Notes: generated from the sequence alone by a model not told the origin. A stretch of 64,000 nucleotides of DNA from Acinetobacter soli (GCF_000760595.1 NZ_BBNM01000009.1:82353-146352), one strand, 5' to 3'; shown: positions 18,675-28,127, numbered from the stretch's first letter. A program made the numbers and translations.

Positions 18675-19226
18675 ATGCAAAAAATAGAAATAACGCAAGC
18701 AACTCCGCAAGATTTAGATTGGATCGTCGCGCTTTACCAAGCCAATACCAAACAACAGCTTCAGCAGCCAGTGCAGGGCTTTGTGCAGGATAATCCGCAT
18801 TTTGAGCAGTTGGCACAAAAATGGATTGAGTCTTCATCGATTTATAAAGCTGAAATTGGGCAGCAGCCTGCAGGTTTTCTGGTACTTCAGCAGATGCTTT
18901 CAATGAATGGCCCTGAAATTATTCAGTATATTCATCAACATGCCGATATCTTGGTGTTGAATGAAAGCCATCTGGCCGATATGCGTTATGCCACGTATGG
19001 ACCTATTTTAGTTCATCATGATTATCGGGGCATGGGTGTTGCTAAGCGCTTATATGATCAGGCGATCCAAGATTTAAAACAGCAATCTTTTGATGCCTTG
19101 ATTGCTTTTATTGATCTTGAAAATTCTACCTCGCTAAAAGTACATATCGATGGATTGAGCATGCGTATTATCGATAAAGTTGTACTTGCTTCAGGTCAGT
19201 TTTATATCATTGGTCAGGTCGTATAG
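18675..19226 (+). CDS. GNAT family N-acetyltransferase
   Basis: Protein of 183 residues with the acetyl-CoA-binding motif A as GPILVHHDYRGMGVAKRLYD (the R/Q-x-x-G-x-G/A form) followed by a motif B-like segment. The substrate is unknown. It stands alone; upstream are 292 bp without a gene and downstream is a terminator shared with trhO. Confidence 0.8.
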   Translation: MQKIEITQATPQDLDWIVALYQANTKQQLQQPVQGFVQDNPHFEQLAQKWIESSSIYKAEIGQQPAGFLVLQQMLSMNGPEIIQYIHQHADILVLNESHLADMRYATYGPILVHHDYRGMGVAKRLYDQAIQDLKQQSFDALIAFIDLENSTSLKVHIDGLSMRIIDKVVLASGQFYIIGQVV

Positions 19227-19230
19227 AAAC

Positions 19231-19259
19231 AAAAAAGCCGAAACAGTGTTTCGGCTTTA
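19231..19259. terminator. Terminator between the GNAT gene and trhO
   Basis: AAAGCCGAAAC-agt-GTTTCGGCTTT stem. The T-run is longer on the minus strand (six T), so it mainly serves trhO. Confidence 0.8.
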
Positions 19260-19274
19260 TGATGTATTGATGAA

Positions 19275-20207
19275 TTAAAGACGTTTACGTTTCGCGGCTG
19301 CAATTTGTGATTGACGCATACGGAAACCTTCTTTTTGTTTTTCTGTGGTTTTGTCTATGCAGTATACACACGATACGCCGTGTTCATAACTTGGAAGCGC
19401 CACCTCTTCAGGTGTGAGCGGCCAGCCACATGCATGGCATTTCACATTTTGGCCTTCTTCGACACCGTGAGTGACTGCTGTACGGCCATCAAATACGAAA
19501 CATTCACCTTCCCACATGCTTTCTTCGGCAGGTGTTTCCTCTAAGTACTTTAAAATACCGCCTTTAAGGTGATACACCTCTTCAAAACCTTCTTGGAGCA
19601 ATAAGGAGGTTGATTTTTCACAGCGAATCCCGCCCGTACAAAACATCGCAATCTTTTTATCTTTATGCTGTTCCAGATTCTTTTTCACATAATCTGGAAA
19701 CTCACGGAAAGTTTCTGTTTTAGGATCGATCGCGCCTTTAAATGTCCCGGCCTTGTACTCATAATCATTTCGGGTATCAATCAGAATAACATCGTCACGA
19801 CGGATCAAATCATTCCACTCTTTTGGATCTAAATAATGTCCAACCAGATCACGTGGCTTCACTTCCACACCCAAAGTCACAATTTCTTGTTTGAGTTTGA
19901 TTTTCATTTTTCGAAATGGCTTGTCTGAGCTATGCGATTCTTTGTATTCCATCGCATTGAAGCCTTCATTCAATAAAAATTGACGAATAGTATCAATTGC
20001 GTGGCGATCACCTGCAACGGTACCGTTAATGCCTTCACTCGCTACGATTAGAGTTCCACACAGATTGATGGTTTTGACCAGATCAAGAAGACGTTTTTGC
20101 AAATCTGCAGCATCGGCTACTTCTTTAAATTGGTACAACGCGGCAACCACCCAATCATTGGTCGCTTGCTGTTCTACAGGTGCAAGCTGTTCTACAGTAG
20201 CGTTCAT
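19275..20207 (-). CDS. trhO: tRNA uridine(34) hydroxylase TrhO (YceA, rhodanese family)
   Basis: Hydroxylates the wobble uridine of several tRNAs to 5-hydroxyuridine with O2, the first step to cmo5U/mo5U. It has 310 residues: an N-terminal acylphosphatase-like domain (residues ~20-110), a rhodanese domain with the catalytic Cys loop FCTGGIRCEKS, and a C-terminal Cys-rich tail (CHACGWPL and CVYCID) that probably binds zinc. I start at the ATG at 20207, which has GGAG 8 bp upstream; the frame is open to 20246 but that part is not conserved. Confidence 0.92.
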   Translation of the reverse strand: MNATVEQLAPVEQQATNDWVVAALYQFKEVADAADLQKRLLDLVKTINLCGTLIVASEGINGTVAGDRHAIDTIRQFLLNEGFNAMEYKESHSSDKPFRKMKIKLKQEIVTLGVEVKPRDLVGHYLDPKEWNDLIRRDDVILIDTRNDYEYKAGTFKGAIDPKTETFREFPDYVKKNLEQHKDKKIAMFCTGGIRCEKSTSLLLQEGFEEVYHLKGGILKYLEETPAEESMWEGECFVFDGRTAVTHGVEEGQNVKCHACGWPLTPEEVALPSYEHGVSCVYCIDKTTEKQKEGFRMRQSQIAAAKRKRL

Positions 20208-20482
20208 GGAAAACTCCAAACATAGATAACAAAAATTTAGGCGCATATTCTAGCTCGAATTTTTCCAATTGGCGAGAATTCAATACATTTTATAGGGATT
20301 TATTTGTCTAAGATGGAATGTGTAAAAATGTCTAAGTTTTATTCAAAATCACAGGATGGATTTTAAAGTTTAAAGACTAAATATTGTGTTTTTTTAGATA
20401 AAGCATACAATATATAGTAGTTTTTGGCGTTTATGAGTCATCTTATAAACGCGTATTGTAATTAATCGATAGGGAGATAAGT

Positions 20483-20971
20483 GTGACGCAAGATCGACGC
20501 ATTACCACTTTGACGCCTTGCGCAGGGCGCTGTTCGACGACGTTTGGAGATAACGTCTGCCGTGGTTGTCGTCGTTTTAGCCATGAAATTATTCATTGGA
20601 ACAGTTACACCCCAGAGCAGCAATTAAGCATCTGGACACGTTTAGACATTCAGTTAGATCAGATTCTAATTCCGATGCTCCCTCATGCCAATCTGGCGCA
20701 AGCTTTCGCGTTTCTCAAATTAAAGCGCGTACGTCTGTTTGAGCATGCATCTACTGGCCGCACTTTATATCATGCCTTGAAAGTGTGCGAAAAAAATATC
20801 TATCTGGCTGATGAAAGTGGTCTAGGTATTCAAAGTCACCAAGTCAAACCGCTCTGGCAAGAGTTCGAACGTCGCATTTTATCCTTGGCTCAGGCCAGCT
20901 ATGATTTTGCATGGTTACGCGCCGATGGCATGAAACAACACTTACTCGAAACGGTAGAAGATGACTTTTAA
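20483..20971 (+). CDS. DUF1289 domain protein
   Basis: Protein of 162 residues. The first 40 residues contain the DUF1289 cysteine pattern (PCAGRCSTTFGDNVCRGC), which likely binds a metal, followed by helices. The remainder has no recognised domain and is longer than most DUF1289 proteins. It starts at GTG 20483 behind AGGGAGA. Function unknown. It ends in a bidirectional terminator facing ribB. Confidence 0.75.
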   Translation: MTQDRRITTLTPCAGRCSTTFGDNVCRGCRRFSHEIIHWNSYTPEQQLSIWTRLDIQLDQILIPMLPHANLAQAFAFLKLKRVRLFEHASTGRTLYHALKVCEKNIYLADESGLGIQSHQVKPLWQEFERRILSLAQASYDFAWLRADGMKQHLLETVEDDF

Positions 20972-20997
20972 AAAAAGCCCGATGTCGGGCTTTTTTT
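20970..20997. terminator. Bidirectional terminator (DUF1289 gene / ribB)
   Basis: AAGCCCG-atgt-CGGGCTT stem with seven A before and seven T after. Confidence 0.9.
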
Positions 20998-21009
20998 GAT
21001 CTGATAATC

Positions 21010-21669
21010 TTAAATTTGATGCTTTAGGCGATACTGCACTAATTCTTCAATGGTAATTACGGTCAAATGATGAGTTTGTGCATACGCCAATACCTGAATA
21101 CCTGCTGCCATTGTGCCATCTGGATTGGTCAATTCACATAACACGCCCGAAGGTTTTAAGCCTGCCAAACGTGCCAGATCAATTGTGGCTTCGGTATGAC
21201 CACGGCGAGCCAATACGCCACCATCACGTGCGCGTAAAGGGAAGACATGGCCTGGACGATTTAGATCACTGGCGACCGCACCATCTTTAATGGCAGCTTG
21301 AATGGTGGTAACACGGTCTTTGGCTGAAACGCCTGTGGTGACGCCATGTGCAGCCTCAATGGTGACGGTAAAGGCGGTATGAAACTGGCTGGAATTGTTT
21401 TGTACCATAGGAGGTAGCTCAAGATGATCGGCCAGTTGTTCTGAGAGGCAAAAACACACAATGCCTGAACCGTCTCGAATCATACGCGCCATGGTCTCTA
21501 CATTGAGAGTTTCGGCTGCCACAATCAGATCGGCTTCATTTTCACGATCAAAATCGTCCATCACCAATATTGGTTTTCCGGCACGCATATCTTCAAGTGC
21601 TTGCTGAATACGTTGTTCGGCTGGAGAGAGGGCAGAGAAGAAAATTTCGGGTTGAATCAAACTAGACAT
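21010..21669 (-). CDS. ribB: 3,4-dihydroxy-2-butanone 4-phosphate synthase
   Basis: Converts ribulose 5-phosphate to the four-carbon unit of riboflavin, releasing formate. It is a single-domain RibB of 219 residues with no GTP cyclohydrolase II half. Catalytic features are [16 protein letters not shown] near residue 38, the RDGSGIVC loop, and [14 protein letters not shown]. An FMN riboswitch lies about 107 nt upstream in its leader, so expression should fall when FMN is plentiful. Confidence 0.95.
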   Translation of the reverse strand: MSSLIQPEIFFSALSPAEQRIQQALEDMRAGKPILVMDDFDRENEADLIVAAETLNVETMARMIRDGSGIVCFCLSEQLADHLELPPMVQNNSSQFHTAFTVTIEAAHGVTTGVSAKDRVTTIQAAIKDGAVASDLNRPGHVFPLRARDGGVLARRGHTEATIDLARLAGLKPSGVLCELTNPDGTMAAGIQVLAYAQTHHLTVITIEELVQYRLKHQI

Positions 21670-21737
21670 ATGAAATGCTCACGTAATGGACTGTACGGTT
21701 AAACATTTCAGGACTGATGAGAAATGGGGGCGCAGCA

Positions 21738-21760
21738 ATACCACCCCAAAATGGTGGTAT
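21738..21760 (-). repeat. Stem-loop between the FMN riboswitch and ribB
   Basis: ATACCACC / GGTGGTAT 8-bp arms with a 7-nt loop, in the expression-platform position. No T-run follows, which argues for translational rather than transcriptional control. Confidence 0.55.
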
Positions 21761-21775
21761 CGTAAAACGTCGTCT

Positions 21776-21909
21776 TCTTTCATCCGGACTATACCGTCGG
21801 CTCTGGAATTACACCAGATCTGCGCTGAAAGCATGACTCACTTTGCTGCGCTCGCGGGCTTGCTCGTGCTGAGCTTACCGCCGGTGGGGAATTGCACCCC
21901 GCCCTGAAG
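21776..21909 (-). ncRNA. FMN riboswitch (RFN element)
   Basis: Read on the minus strand, the segment begins with the RFN 5' core (CTTCAGGGCGGGGTG) and CCCCACCGGCGGTAAGC. It contains AGCCCGCGAGC and ends with GAGCCGACGGTATAGTCCGG followed by ATGAAAGAAGACG. These are the conserved strands of the six-helix FMN aptamer in the right order. It lies in the ribB leader and should repress ribB when bound to FMN. Confidence 0.96.
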
Positions 21910-22016
21910 CGATGTGTGAATAGTATAGCGTTTTTTGCATGATTTCCGAGAGCCTTTTTTAGAACAATCAGTTCTATGCATAGTGTAAATTTTGCTTTGC
22001 CAAGCGGTACAAACAC

Positions 22017-22040
22017 AAAAAAGCCCGCAGATTGCGGGCC
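22017..22040 (-). terminator. Terminator after panD
   Basis: Minus-strand GCCCGCA-atc-TGCGGGC followed by six T, 18 bp past the panD stop. Confidence 0.88.
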
Positions 22041-22057
22041 TTTGGGCGTACAGTCAT

Positions 22058-22438
22058 TTAAGCGACTTGTACCGGAATACAGTTTGCCGTGTGGTTGACG
22101 GTATTATCTGGATTTGCATACACTAAACGCGGTTTGTGCGCATTTGCTTCGACTTCGGTAAAGTCACCAAAGGTTGCAATAATAACTAGATCACCTACAT
22201 CTGCCTGATGTGCAGCGCCACCATTCACCGAAATAATGCCTGAACGTTCTTCACCACGAATGGCATAAGTGGTAAAGCGTTTGCCATTGGTGACATTCCA
22301 GACATGAATTTCTTCATATTCACGTATCCCTGCCAAATCCATCAAGACACCATCAATCGCACAAGAGCCTTCATAATGAAGTTCGGCATGTGTGACTACG
22401 GCACGGTGAATTTTGCATTTTAATAATCGAGATAGCAT
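22058..22438 (-). CDS. panD: Aspartate 1-decarboxylase
   Basis: Makes beta-alanine for pantothenate and coenzyme A. It has 126 residues, exactly the E. coli length, when started at the ATG at 22438 (GGAG 9 bp upstream); the frame is open to 22492. The self-cleavage site is present as YEGSCAID: cleavage between Gly24 and Ser25 yields the pyruvoyl cofactor. No panM/PanZ maturation factor is seen nearby. Confidence 0.95.
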   Translation of the reverse strand: MLSRLLKCKIHRAVVTHAELHYEGSCAIDGVLMDLAGIREYEEIHVWNVTNGKRFTTYAIRGEERSGIISVNGGAAHQADVGDLVIIATFGDFTEVEANAHKPRLVYANPDNTVNHTANCIPVQVA

Positions 22439-22574
22439 GGCCAGCGTCTCCTGAGTTGACATAAGCGTCTGATCTTGTCCTTGAATCGGCACACGTTCAC
22501 ATCATTGTGAGCGAGTATGCGCATTTTGCTCTGATTCAAATCGCATGGCAAGCCTGATTGTTCAACAATTTATG

Positions 22575-23156
22575 CTAATTTGGCTTATATGCATTAATTT
22601 GGTTCATGGCTTGAGAGATTTGGCCGTCGACCAACAGTCTTAACTTTGACAAGGCATGATGAATGGCATCGTCCATAAGGCTCTGTTCGCTTTGTGGTGC
22701 TTTACCCAAAACGTGCCCAGAAACGCGATCTTTCGATCCAGGATGACCGATTCCAATTCTTAAGCGGTGAAAGTTTGGCCCAATATGCGGCACAATATCA
22801 CGTAAACCATTATGACCGCCGTGTCCGCCGCCTGTTTTTAAGCGAATCACACCTGGGTCCATATCTAGTTCGTCATGCGCAATCAGAATAGATTCAGGGG
22901 GAATTTGATAAAACTTTGAAAAAGGAACAACACTTTGTCCCGAACGATTCATGAAGGTCGTTGGAATTAAAAGACGGACATCGTGTCCTTCAATTTGGCC
23001 CCGTCCTGTATATCCATGAAACTTTGGATCTTTTTTTAATGTAATGTGATACTGATCTGCAAGTTGCTCAACAAACCAGAATCCTGCATTATGACGGGTC
23101 TGGGCGTATTCCGTTCCCGGATTACCCAGACCAACAATTAGCGAAATCTTAGACAC
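22575..23156 (-). CDS. pth: Peptidyl-tRNA hydrolase
   Basis: Recycles peptidyl-tRNA that has dropped off the ribosome. It has 193 residues with LIVGLGNPGTEYAQTRHNAG at the N-terminus (catalytic His22), the FMNRSGQSV loop, HDELDMDPG (Asp95) and GGHGGHNGLRDI. It lies immediately downstream of rplY on the same strand, the order found across Gammaproteobacteria. Confidence 0.96.
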   Translation of the reverse strand: MSKISLIVGLGNPGTEYAQTRHNAGFWFVEQLADQYHITLKKDPKFHGYTGRGQIEGHDVRLLIPTTFMNRSGQSVVPFSKFYQIPPESILIAHDELDMDPGVIRLKTGGGHGGHNGLRDIVPHIGPNFHRLRIGIGHPGSKDRVSGHVLGKAPQSEQSLMDDAIHHALSKLRLLVDGQISQAMNQINAYKPN

Positions 23157-23175
23157 TAATTTACGCCTTGAACAC

Positions 23176-23472
23176 TTATGCGCGTTTGAAGTCAGCGTGC
23201 ATAGGCGTGTTTTTAGCAGGGTGACGTTGTAACGCTTGGATTTTCACGTTTTCAACTTTGTCACCAAGTTTGATTTCAACAACTTCTTCAAAGAAAGCGT
23301 TGTTATCAAGCGCTTTAACAAGTTCACGAAGTTCGATTGTTACTGCTACAGGCTCAGCTTCACCACCATAGATGATTGCTGGAACAAGCGCTTCGCGACG
23401 AAGGCGGCGGCTCGCACCTTTCCCTTGCTTGTCTTCGTTACGCGCAGTAGCGTTAAGTACAAAATTTGCCAT
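23176..23472 (-). CDS. rplY: 50S ribosomal protein L25 (short form)
   Basis: 5S rRNA-binding protein of 98 residues (E. coli L25 is 94), without the C-terminal CTC extension. Key segments are GKGASRRLRRE and a C-terminal VQALQRHP-type strand (here IQALQRHPAKNTPMHADF). The ATG at 23472 is preceded by GAGG; an upstream in-frame Met at 23487 has no support. It lies between prs and pth. Confidence 0.93.
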   Translation of the reverse strand: MANFVLNATARNEDKQGKGASRRLRREALVPAIIYGGEAEPVAVTIELRELVKALDNNAFFEEVVEIKLGDKVENVKIQALQRHPAKNTPMHADFKRA

Positions 23473-23568
23473 GAGATAAATCCTCATTAAAGTAAAATAA
23501 ACTAAACTTGCGACCAGTTTAGTGATAGAAAACCCCAGCCAAGGCCAGGGTTTGAAAAATTCGGGCTA

Positions 23569-24522
23569 TTATAGATAACTATCAAACATCGCGCTAATAG
23601 ATTCTTCGTTATTAATACGACGAATTGTTTCAGCGACCATGCTTGCTACAGATACTTGGCGGATTTTGCCTAAATTCAATGCTTCAGGAGAAAGCGGAAT
23701 GGTGTCAGTGACTACCAATTCGTCAAGCACAGAATTTTGCAAGTTTTCTAATGCCTTACCTGATAAAACAGGGTGAGTGGCATAAGCAACAACACGACGA
23801 GCACCAAATTGTTTCAGTGCATCGGCAGCTTTGCAAAGTGTACCGGCAGTATCAACCATATCGTCAACAATGACACAGTCACGATCTTTCACATCACCAA
23901 TCAAATGCATCACTTGTGATTCATTTGCTTTTTGACGACGTTTGTCGATGATTGCAAGGTCGATATCACCCATTTGTTTTGCAACAGCGCGTGCACGTAC
24001 CACACCACCAACGTCAGGTGAAACCACCATCAAGTTGTCATGCGATTGCTGACGCAAATCTGCAAGCAGGGCAGGCGTACCGTAGATGTTGTCGACAGGG
24101 ATATCGAAGAAGCCTTGGATCTGGTCAGCATGAAGGTCGATCATGACAACACGGTCTACACCCACAGTGGTTAGCATATCTGCAACAACTTTTGCGGTAA
24201 TAGGAACACGTGCTGAACGCGGACGACGATCTTGACGAGCATAGCCAAAATACGGAATAACAGCGGTAATACGACCAGCGCTAGCGCGACGTAATGCATC
24301 TGCCATCACCAAGATTTCCATCAGGTTATCATTGGTTGGAGCACATGTAGGCTGTACGATGAAAACGTCTTTACCACGAACATTTTCAGTAATTTCTACT
24401 GAAATTTCCCCATCAGAAAAGTGACCGACTGAAGCAGCACCGAGAGGAATATGTAAATGGCTTACGACTTTCTGGGCGAACTGTGGATGAGCATTTCCAC
24501 TAAAAACGACAAGATTGGGCAT
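23569..24522 (-). CDS. prs: Ribose-phosphate pyrophosphokinase
   Basis: Makes PRPP for nucleotide, His, Trp and NAD synthesis. It has 317 residues (E. coli 315). It shows the catalytic flexible-loop region [20 protein letters not shown], the PRPP-binding [20 protein letters not shown] and the flag region. It sits directly downstream of the four tRNA-Gln genes and ispE on the same strand, so the tRNAs and prs may be made from one precursor. Confidence 0.97.
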   Translation of the reverse strand: MPNLVVFSGNAHPQFAQKVVSHLHIPLGAASVGHFSDGEISVEITENVRGKDVFIVQPTCAPTNDNLMEILVMADALRRASAGRITAVIPYFGYARQDRRPRSARVPITAKVVADMLTTVGVDRVVMIDLHADQIQGFFDIPVDNIYGTPALLADLRQQSHDNLMVVSPDVGGVVRARAVAKQMGDIDLAIIDKRRQKANESQVMHLIGDVKDRDCVIVDDMVDTAGTLCKAADALKQFGARRVVAYATHPVLSGKALENLQNSVLDELVVTDTIPLSPEALNLGKIRQVSVASMVAETIRRINNEESISAMFDSYL

Positions 24523-24559
24523 GAAGCACCCTTGGCGGTTGGCATGTAATGAATTTGGA

Positions 24560-24634
24560 TGGCAGGGGCGGCTGGATTCGAACCAACGGATGGCGAGATC
24601 AAAACCCGCTGCCTTACCACTTGGCGACGCCCCT
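24560..24634 (-). tRNA. tRNA-Gln (UUG), copy 1
   Basis: 75 nt including encoded CCA. Acceptor arms AGGGGCG/CGCCCCT pair, the T loop reads GGTTCGAATCC, and the anticodon loop TTTTGAT gives UUG. Identical in sequence to the three copies that follow. Confidence 0.97.
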
Positions 24635-24725
24635 AATGCGGCAGAACTTTAATATTTTTGCCCGCTAATGTCAAGGAAATTGAGTATTAACGTGACAGTA
24701 AATTCAGTCTGACTTTATAAAGATA

Positions 24726-24800
24726 TGGCAGGGGCGGCTGGATTCGAACCAACGGATGGCGAGATCAAAACCCGCTGCCTTACCACTTGGCGACGCCCCT
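24726..24800 (-). tRNA. tRNA-Gln (UUG), copy 2
   Basis: Identical to copy 1 over all 75 nt including CCA; 91 bp from copy 1 and 17 bp from copy 3. Confidence 0.97.
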
Positions 24801-24817
24801 AAAGTTGAAATCTGTAA

Positions 24818-24892
24818 TGGCAGGGGCGGCTGGATTCGAACCAACGGATGGCGAGATCAAAACCCGCTGCCTTACCACTTGGCGACGCCCCT
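24818..24892 (-). tRNA. tRNA-Gln (UUG), copy 3
   Basis: Identical to copy 1; separated by 23 bp from copy 4. Confidence 0.97.
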
Positions 24893-24915
24893 ATTACAGA
24901 ATTCTCAGGTGAAGA

Positions 24916-24990
24916 TGGCAGGGGCGGCTGGATTCGAACCAACGGATGGCGAGATCAAAACCCGCTGCCTTACCACTTGGCGACGCCCCT
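24916..24990 (-). tRNA. tRNA-Gln (UUG), copy 4
   Basis: Identical to copy 1. It is the promoter-proximal copy, 13 bp past the ispE stop, so it is likely processed from an ispE-containing transcript. Confidence 0.97.
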
Positions 24991-25003
24991 AAATATCATT
25001 CTT

Positions 25004-25825
25004 TTACAAACATAAAGGAGATTGTTTTAACCCGTGAACCACATAAGCTTTACATGGGGCATGAGTTACAATTTCGTTCACATTCATATCGGAAGTGACC
25101 TCAGTAAAAACACAGGCACCTGTTCCTGTAAGCTGTGCAGAACCGAACTGATCGAGATACTGCATTGCTTCTTCTACTTCTGGATATAGGCTTCTAGCAA
25201 GTGCTTCAAAGTTATTTCCAAAATCAGAAGGCTTTATCTGATAGGCGCAAAATGTAGTGCGCTTAGAATCTCTTGTCAATGTTTTTTGCGAAAAAAGCAG
25301 TTGAGTGCTGATAAAACAGTCAGGTTTTAAAACAATGTATTGTTTTTGATCTAAATCTACAAAAGTAAGCTTTTCTCCGACTCCTTCGGCCCATGCATTT
25401 TTTCCATAAACAAAAATCGGGACATCTGCACCCAGACTTAAACCTAAATCTGCCAATTGATCAATTGTTAGGCTGCATTCCCAAAGGCTATTAAGTACCC
25501 GTAAGGTGGTGGCTGCATTGGATGATCCGCCACCTAGCCCTGCACCCATGGGAATATTTTTTTCTATCAAGATGTGTAAGCCACAGTACTTTGTTGCATA
25601 TGGTTTGAGCAGTTGTGCGGCCCGGTAGATTAAATTTTGTGTCAGATCGACCTGCGCAATTCCCTCAATTTCAATTTCATGCTTGTCGTTTAATGGCGTA
25701 AAGGTGAGCCAATCATACAAATCAATCAGTTGAAAAATGCTTTGCAATTCATGATAGCCGTCGCTGCGACGGCCTGTGATATGTAAAAACAGATTCAGTT
25801 TTGCAGGTGAAGGAACGCGCATCAT
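25004..25825 (-). CDS. ispE: 4-(cytidine 5'-diphospho)-2-C-methyl-D-erythritol kinase
   Basis: GHMP-family kinase of the MEP isoprenoid pathway (273 residues). SPAKLNLFLHITGRRSDGYH is the family N-terminus, and the ATP-binding loop is PMGAGLGGGSSNAATTLR. It ends with a motif 3-like segment AQLTGTGACVFTE. Two adjacent ATG codons (25825 and 25822) follow the lolB stop by about 13 bp; the frame extends further up inside lolB, but those residues are not conserved. It feeds the same pathway as ispB. Confidence 0.94.
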   Translation of the reverse strand: MMRVPSPAKLNLFLHITGRRSDGYHELQSIFQLIDLYDWLTFTPLNDKHEIEIEGIAQVDLTQNLIYRAAQLLKPYATKYCGLHILIEKNIPMGAGLGGGSSNAATTLRVLNSLWECSLTIDQLADLGLSLGADVPIFVYGKNAWAEGVGEKLTFVDLDQKQYIVLKPDCFISTQLLFSQKTLTRDSKRTTFCAYQIKPSDFGNNFEALARSLYPEVEEAMQYLDQFGSAQLTGTGACVFTEVTSDMNVNEIVTHAPCKAYVVHGLKQSPLCL

Positions 25826-25838
25826 AAGGGGATTTGAC

Positions 25839-26420
25839 TTAACGATTTTGAATAAGCATTGTAATACGATTTTCCTGATTATCGGCAAGCGCTTGCTTTA
25901 AAATCAGTTTGTTGGGAAGTTTTTGTTGATCGTTATAACTCAATGACACATCCCAATCATCTTCAACAATATTGGTTACACGGCCATTTTGATCTTGTGT
26001 CGTTTTTGCAGACATTGTGGCAGGTCTAGCTTGTACCCAGTTCACCAAATGCGTAATCGGAGCTTGCCAGCCAGTTGCACGCTGTAACAGCTCTTCAGGC
26101 GTTTGTGCAGTAATCAAGCCAGTTTTGGCGCTGTTTAAGCTCACTTGTCCGGGTTTGCCTGTAATTTGAGTTTTACCAACCCCTAAAATACCGCTGAGCT
26201 CAATATCAAATTGATCTTGATGCTGAGACCAAGTAAAAAAGGCGCTGCCAGACTGTTTTGGTGTGCGAACGCCAATTTTACCTTGTAAATCAAATTCATT
26301 AAGCTGTTCAGTTTGATTCTGAGTCGCCGGTGATTGCGTTTTGACGATATGCTGACAACCGGTAAAAAATAACGCACTCGAGCAGCATAGGGCAAGGGAA
26401 AGACGAGATGTGGTAAGCAT
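25839..26420 (-). CDS. lolB: Outer-membrane lipoprotein receptor LolB
   Basis: Receives lipoproteins from LolA and inserts them in the outer membrane. It has 193 residues and is itself a lipoprotein: the lipobox FFTGC places the modified Cys at about residue 22. The body shows FDLQGKIGVRTPKQSGSAFF, LSGILGVGKTQITG and a C-terminal KLILKQ strand, all typical of LolB. It lies between the TPR gene and ispE, only 3 bp after the former. Confidence 0.9.
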   Translation of the reverse strand: MLTTSRLSLALCCSSALFFTGCQHIVKTQSPATQNQTEQLNEFDLQGKIGVRTPKQSGSAFFTWSQHQDQFDIELSGILGVGKTQITGKPGQVSLNSAKTGLITAQTPEELLQRATGWQAPITHLVNWVQARPATMSAKTTQDQNGRVTNIVEDDWDVSLSYNDQQKLPNKLILKQALADNQENRITMLIQNR

Positions 26421-26423
26421 AAA

Positions 26424-28127
26424 TTAACTCTTTTTAGTTGCTGTCGGTAAAATTAGCGCATCGAGTTGCTTTAATTGTGGATCATTTGCATTTTTTTCTT
26501 TGAGCTGTTGTAACACTTGGCTAAATTCGGTCAGATTGCCTTGCATGTATAGGGCTTTGGCCAGCCGTACACCAATATTCACATTCTGGCTTATTGCATA
26601 CGCCTTGCCTAGAGAGTCAATCGCTGCATTGAAATCATTTTGCAAAAAGGCGATATATCCCAAGGTATCTAAAATTGAGGCTTGTTCGGGGGCATATTCA
26701 AGGGCGAGTTGAGCATACTGACGAGCTTCATCTAAGCGTCGGTTCTGTAACGCCAGTGTATAAGCATAAGCATTCAGATAGGTCGGGCTATTTGGCTCGA
26801 TGAGCAGCAACTGTTTTAATGTGCGGTCCAGCTTGTCGCGATCTGAGAAAGGATCCAGCATCAGCACTTCGGCATAGATCAGTTCAGGATCATCCGAAAT
26901 ATTTTTAATGGCTTCATCGAGCAAGCGCAATGCGGCTTTCTTGTTGCCCATTTTCTTTAAAATTTCGGCCTGTGCCTGATATAAAAAACTGGCATGCTGC
27001 GGATAATTGACCCGCTCTTGGGTTAAAAAACGTAAGGCATCGTTTAGATTACCCTGTTTTTCAAAAATCGACACCAGATTACGCCTAGACACCACATACA
27101 AGCTGCCATCGACCAAACGATAATACGCTTTTGCTGTTTCAAAGTGCTGCTTGCGCTCGGCATTGACGGCCAAATAATAATAGGCGTCATTCTGATATTT
27201 TGCAGAGTAACGTAAATCGACCAGATATTGCTCGGCTTTCTCGTAATATTTTAAATCGATACTGGTAAGGCCGGCAATAAACTTGGCATCTTCATTGTCA
27301 GGCCACATTTTGATAATGTCTTCGAGCTTTTTTAGCGCCAGTTGTGGCTCACTATGACGAATAAGAAAGCGCGCTTCAGCCAGTCGAACATCTAGGTTGT
27401 CTCGATGACGACGACTGGATTTTGCCAGCCATTTCTGTGTTTCTTCAATTTCGCCTAGGCTGGTCAGCAAATTGGCTTTCATTAAAATAAAGCCCGTGAC
27501 CTTCGGACGCTTTTTTAGGGCCTTGTTGGTGTTGTTAAGCGCATCCTCTAAATGCCCATTTTGTGCCTCAAAGCCTGCAATCATGACCAAAATCGAAGGG
27601 TTTTCTTTCTCTTTACTGGTTTTGAGTGTAGCCAATAAGTTTTCCCGATCTTCTTTGGATTCGGGTGCAATACCGGCAAGAATTTGCTCTAGATCGGCAT
27701 TGGGGTCGATGGTTAAAATTTTATCCAGTGTATTGGCAGCCAGTTTGTATTCATGCGCACGCAGCGCAATATGTGCCAGATAAAAGAGTGCAGGCACATC
27801 TTCAGGCTCTTGAACCACCCAATGTGTTGCAATATCCAGAGCGGCTTTTAAATCGTTGTATTCGAGTGCAATATCGAGTGCACGCTGTTTAATGGTGGTT
27901 GAATTACTTTTTATTGCGAGTACAGTGTAGTTATGAATGGCGGTTGGAATATCATCATAAGCCAAGGCAAATTCGGCAATCATGCTTTGTTTAAGCGCAT
28001 CGGTATTTAATGCGGCTGGATGAAATTCATCCACAGCTTGTCCGTGTGCTGTCGAAGCCATGCTACCGAGCAACAAGAATGTGGTAGAATATTGTCTAAT
28101 GGATGTACCGTTTAACCGGTTATTCAT
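26424..28127 (-). CDS. Tetratricopeptide-repeat protein (exported)
   Basis: Protein of 567 residues starting at the ATG at 28127 (an in-frame TTG at 28136 is less likely). A signal peptide ends near TAHG (residue ~29). The mature part is a long array of TPR-like helix pairs, with clear units such as NAYAYTLALQNRRLDEARQY and ILDTLGYIAFLQNDFNAAID near the C-terminus. It is in the same position as the TPR protein next to lolB-ispE in Pseudomonas, so envelope-assembly scaffolding is likely. No enzymatic domain is visible. The exact partner is unknown. Confidence 0.82.
   Translation of the reverse strand: MNNRLNGTSIRQYSTTFLLLGSMASTAHGQAVDEFHPAALNTDALKQSMIAEFALAYDDIPTAIHNYTVLAIKSNSTTIKQRALDIALEYNDLKAALDIATHWVVQEPEDVPALFYLAHIALRAHEYKLAANTLDKILTIDPNADLEQILAGIAPESKEDRENLLATLKTSKEKENPSILVMIAGFEAQNGHLEDALNNTNKALKKRPKVTGFILMKANLLTSLGEIEETQKWLAKSSRRHRDNLDVRLAEARFLIRHSEPQLALKKLEDIIKMWPDNEDAKFIAGLTSIDLKYYEKAEQYLVDLRYSAKYQNDAYYYLAVNAERKQHFETAKAYYRLVDGSLYVVSRRNLVSIFEKQGNLNDALRFLTQERVNYPQHASFLYQAQAEILKKMGNKKAALRLLDEAIKNISDDPELIYAEVLMLDPFSDRDKLDRTLKQLLLIEPNSPTYLNAYAYTLALQNRRLDEARQYAQLALEYAPEQASILDTLGYIAFLQNDFNAAIDSLGKAYAISQNVNIGVRLAKALYMQGNLTEFSQVLQQLKEKNANDPQLKQLDALILPTATKKS

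Noticed and set aside
24560..24990. Regularly spaced repeats resembling a CRISPR array
   Set aside because: The 75-bp units fold as tRNA-Gln with CCA, and spacers are unequal; no cas genes.
24756..24992. Plus-strand frame through the tRNA-Gln repeats
   Set aside because: It translates tRNA genes antisense and repeats the same peptide; not a gene.
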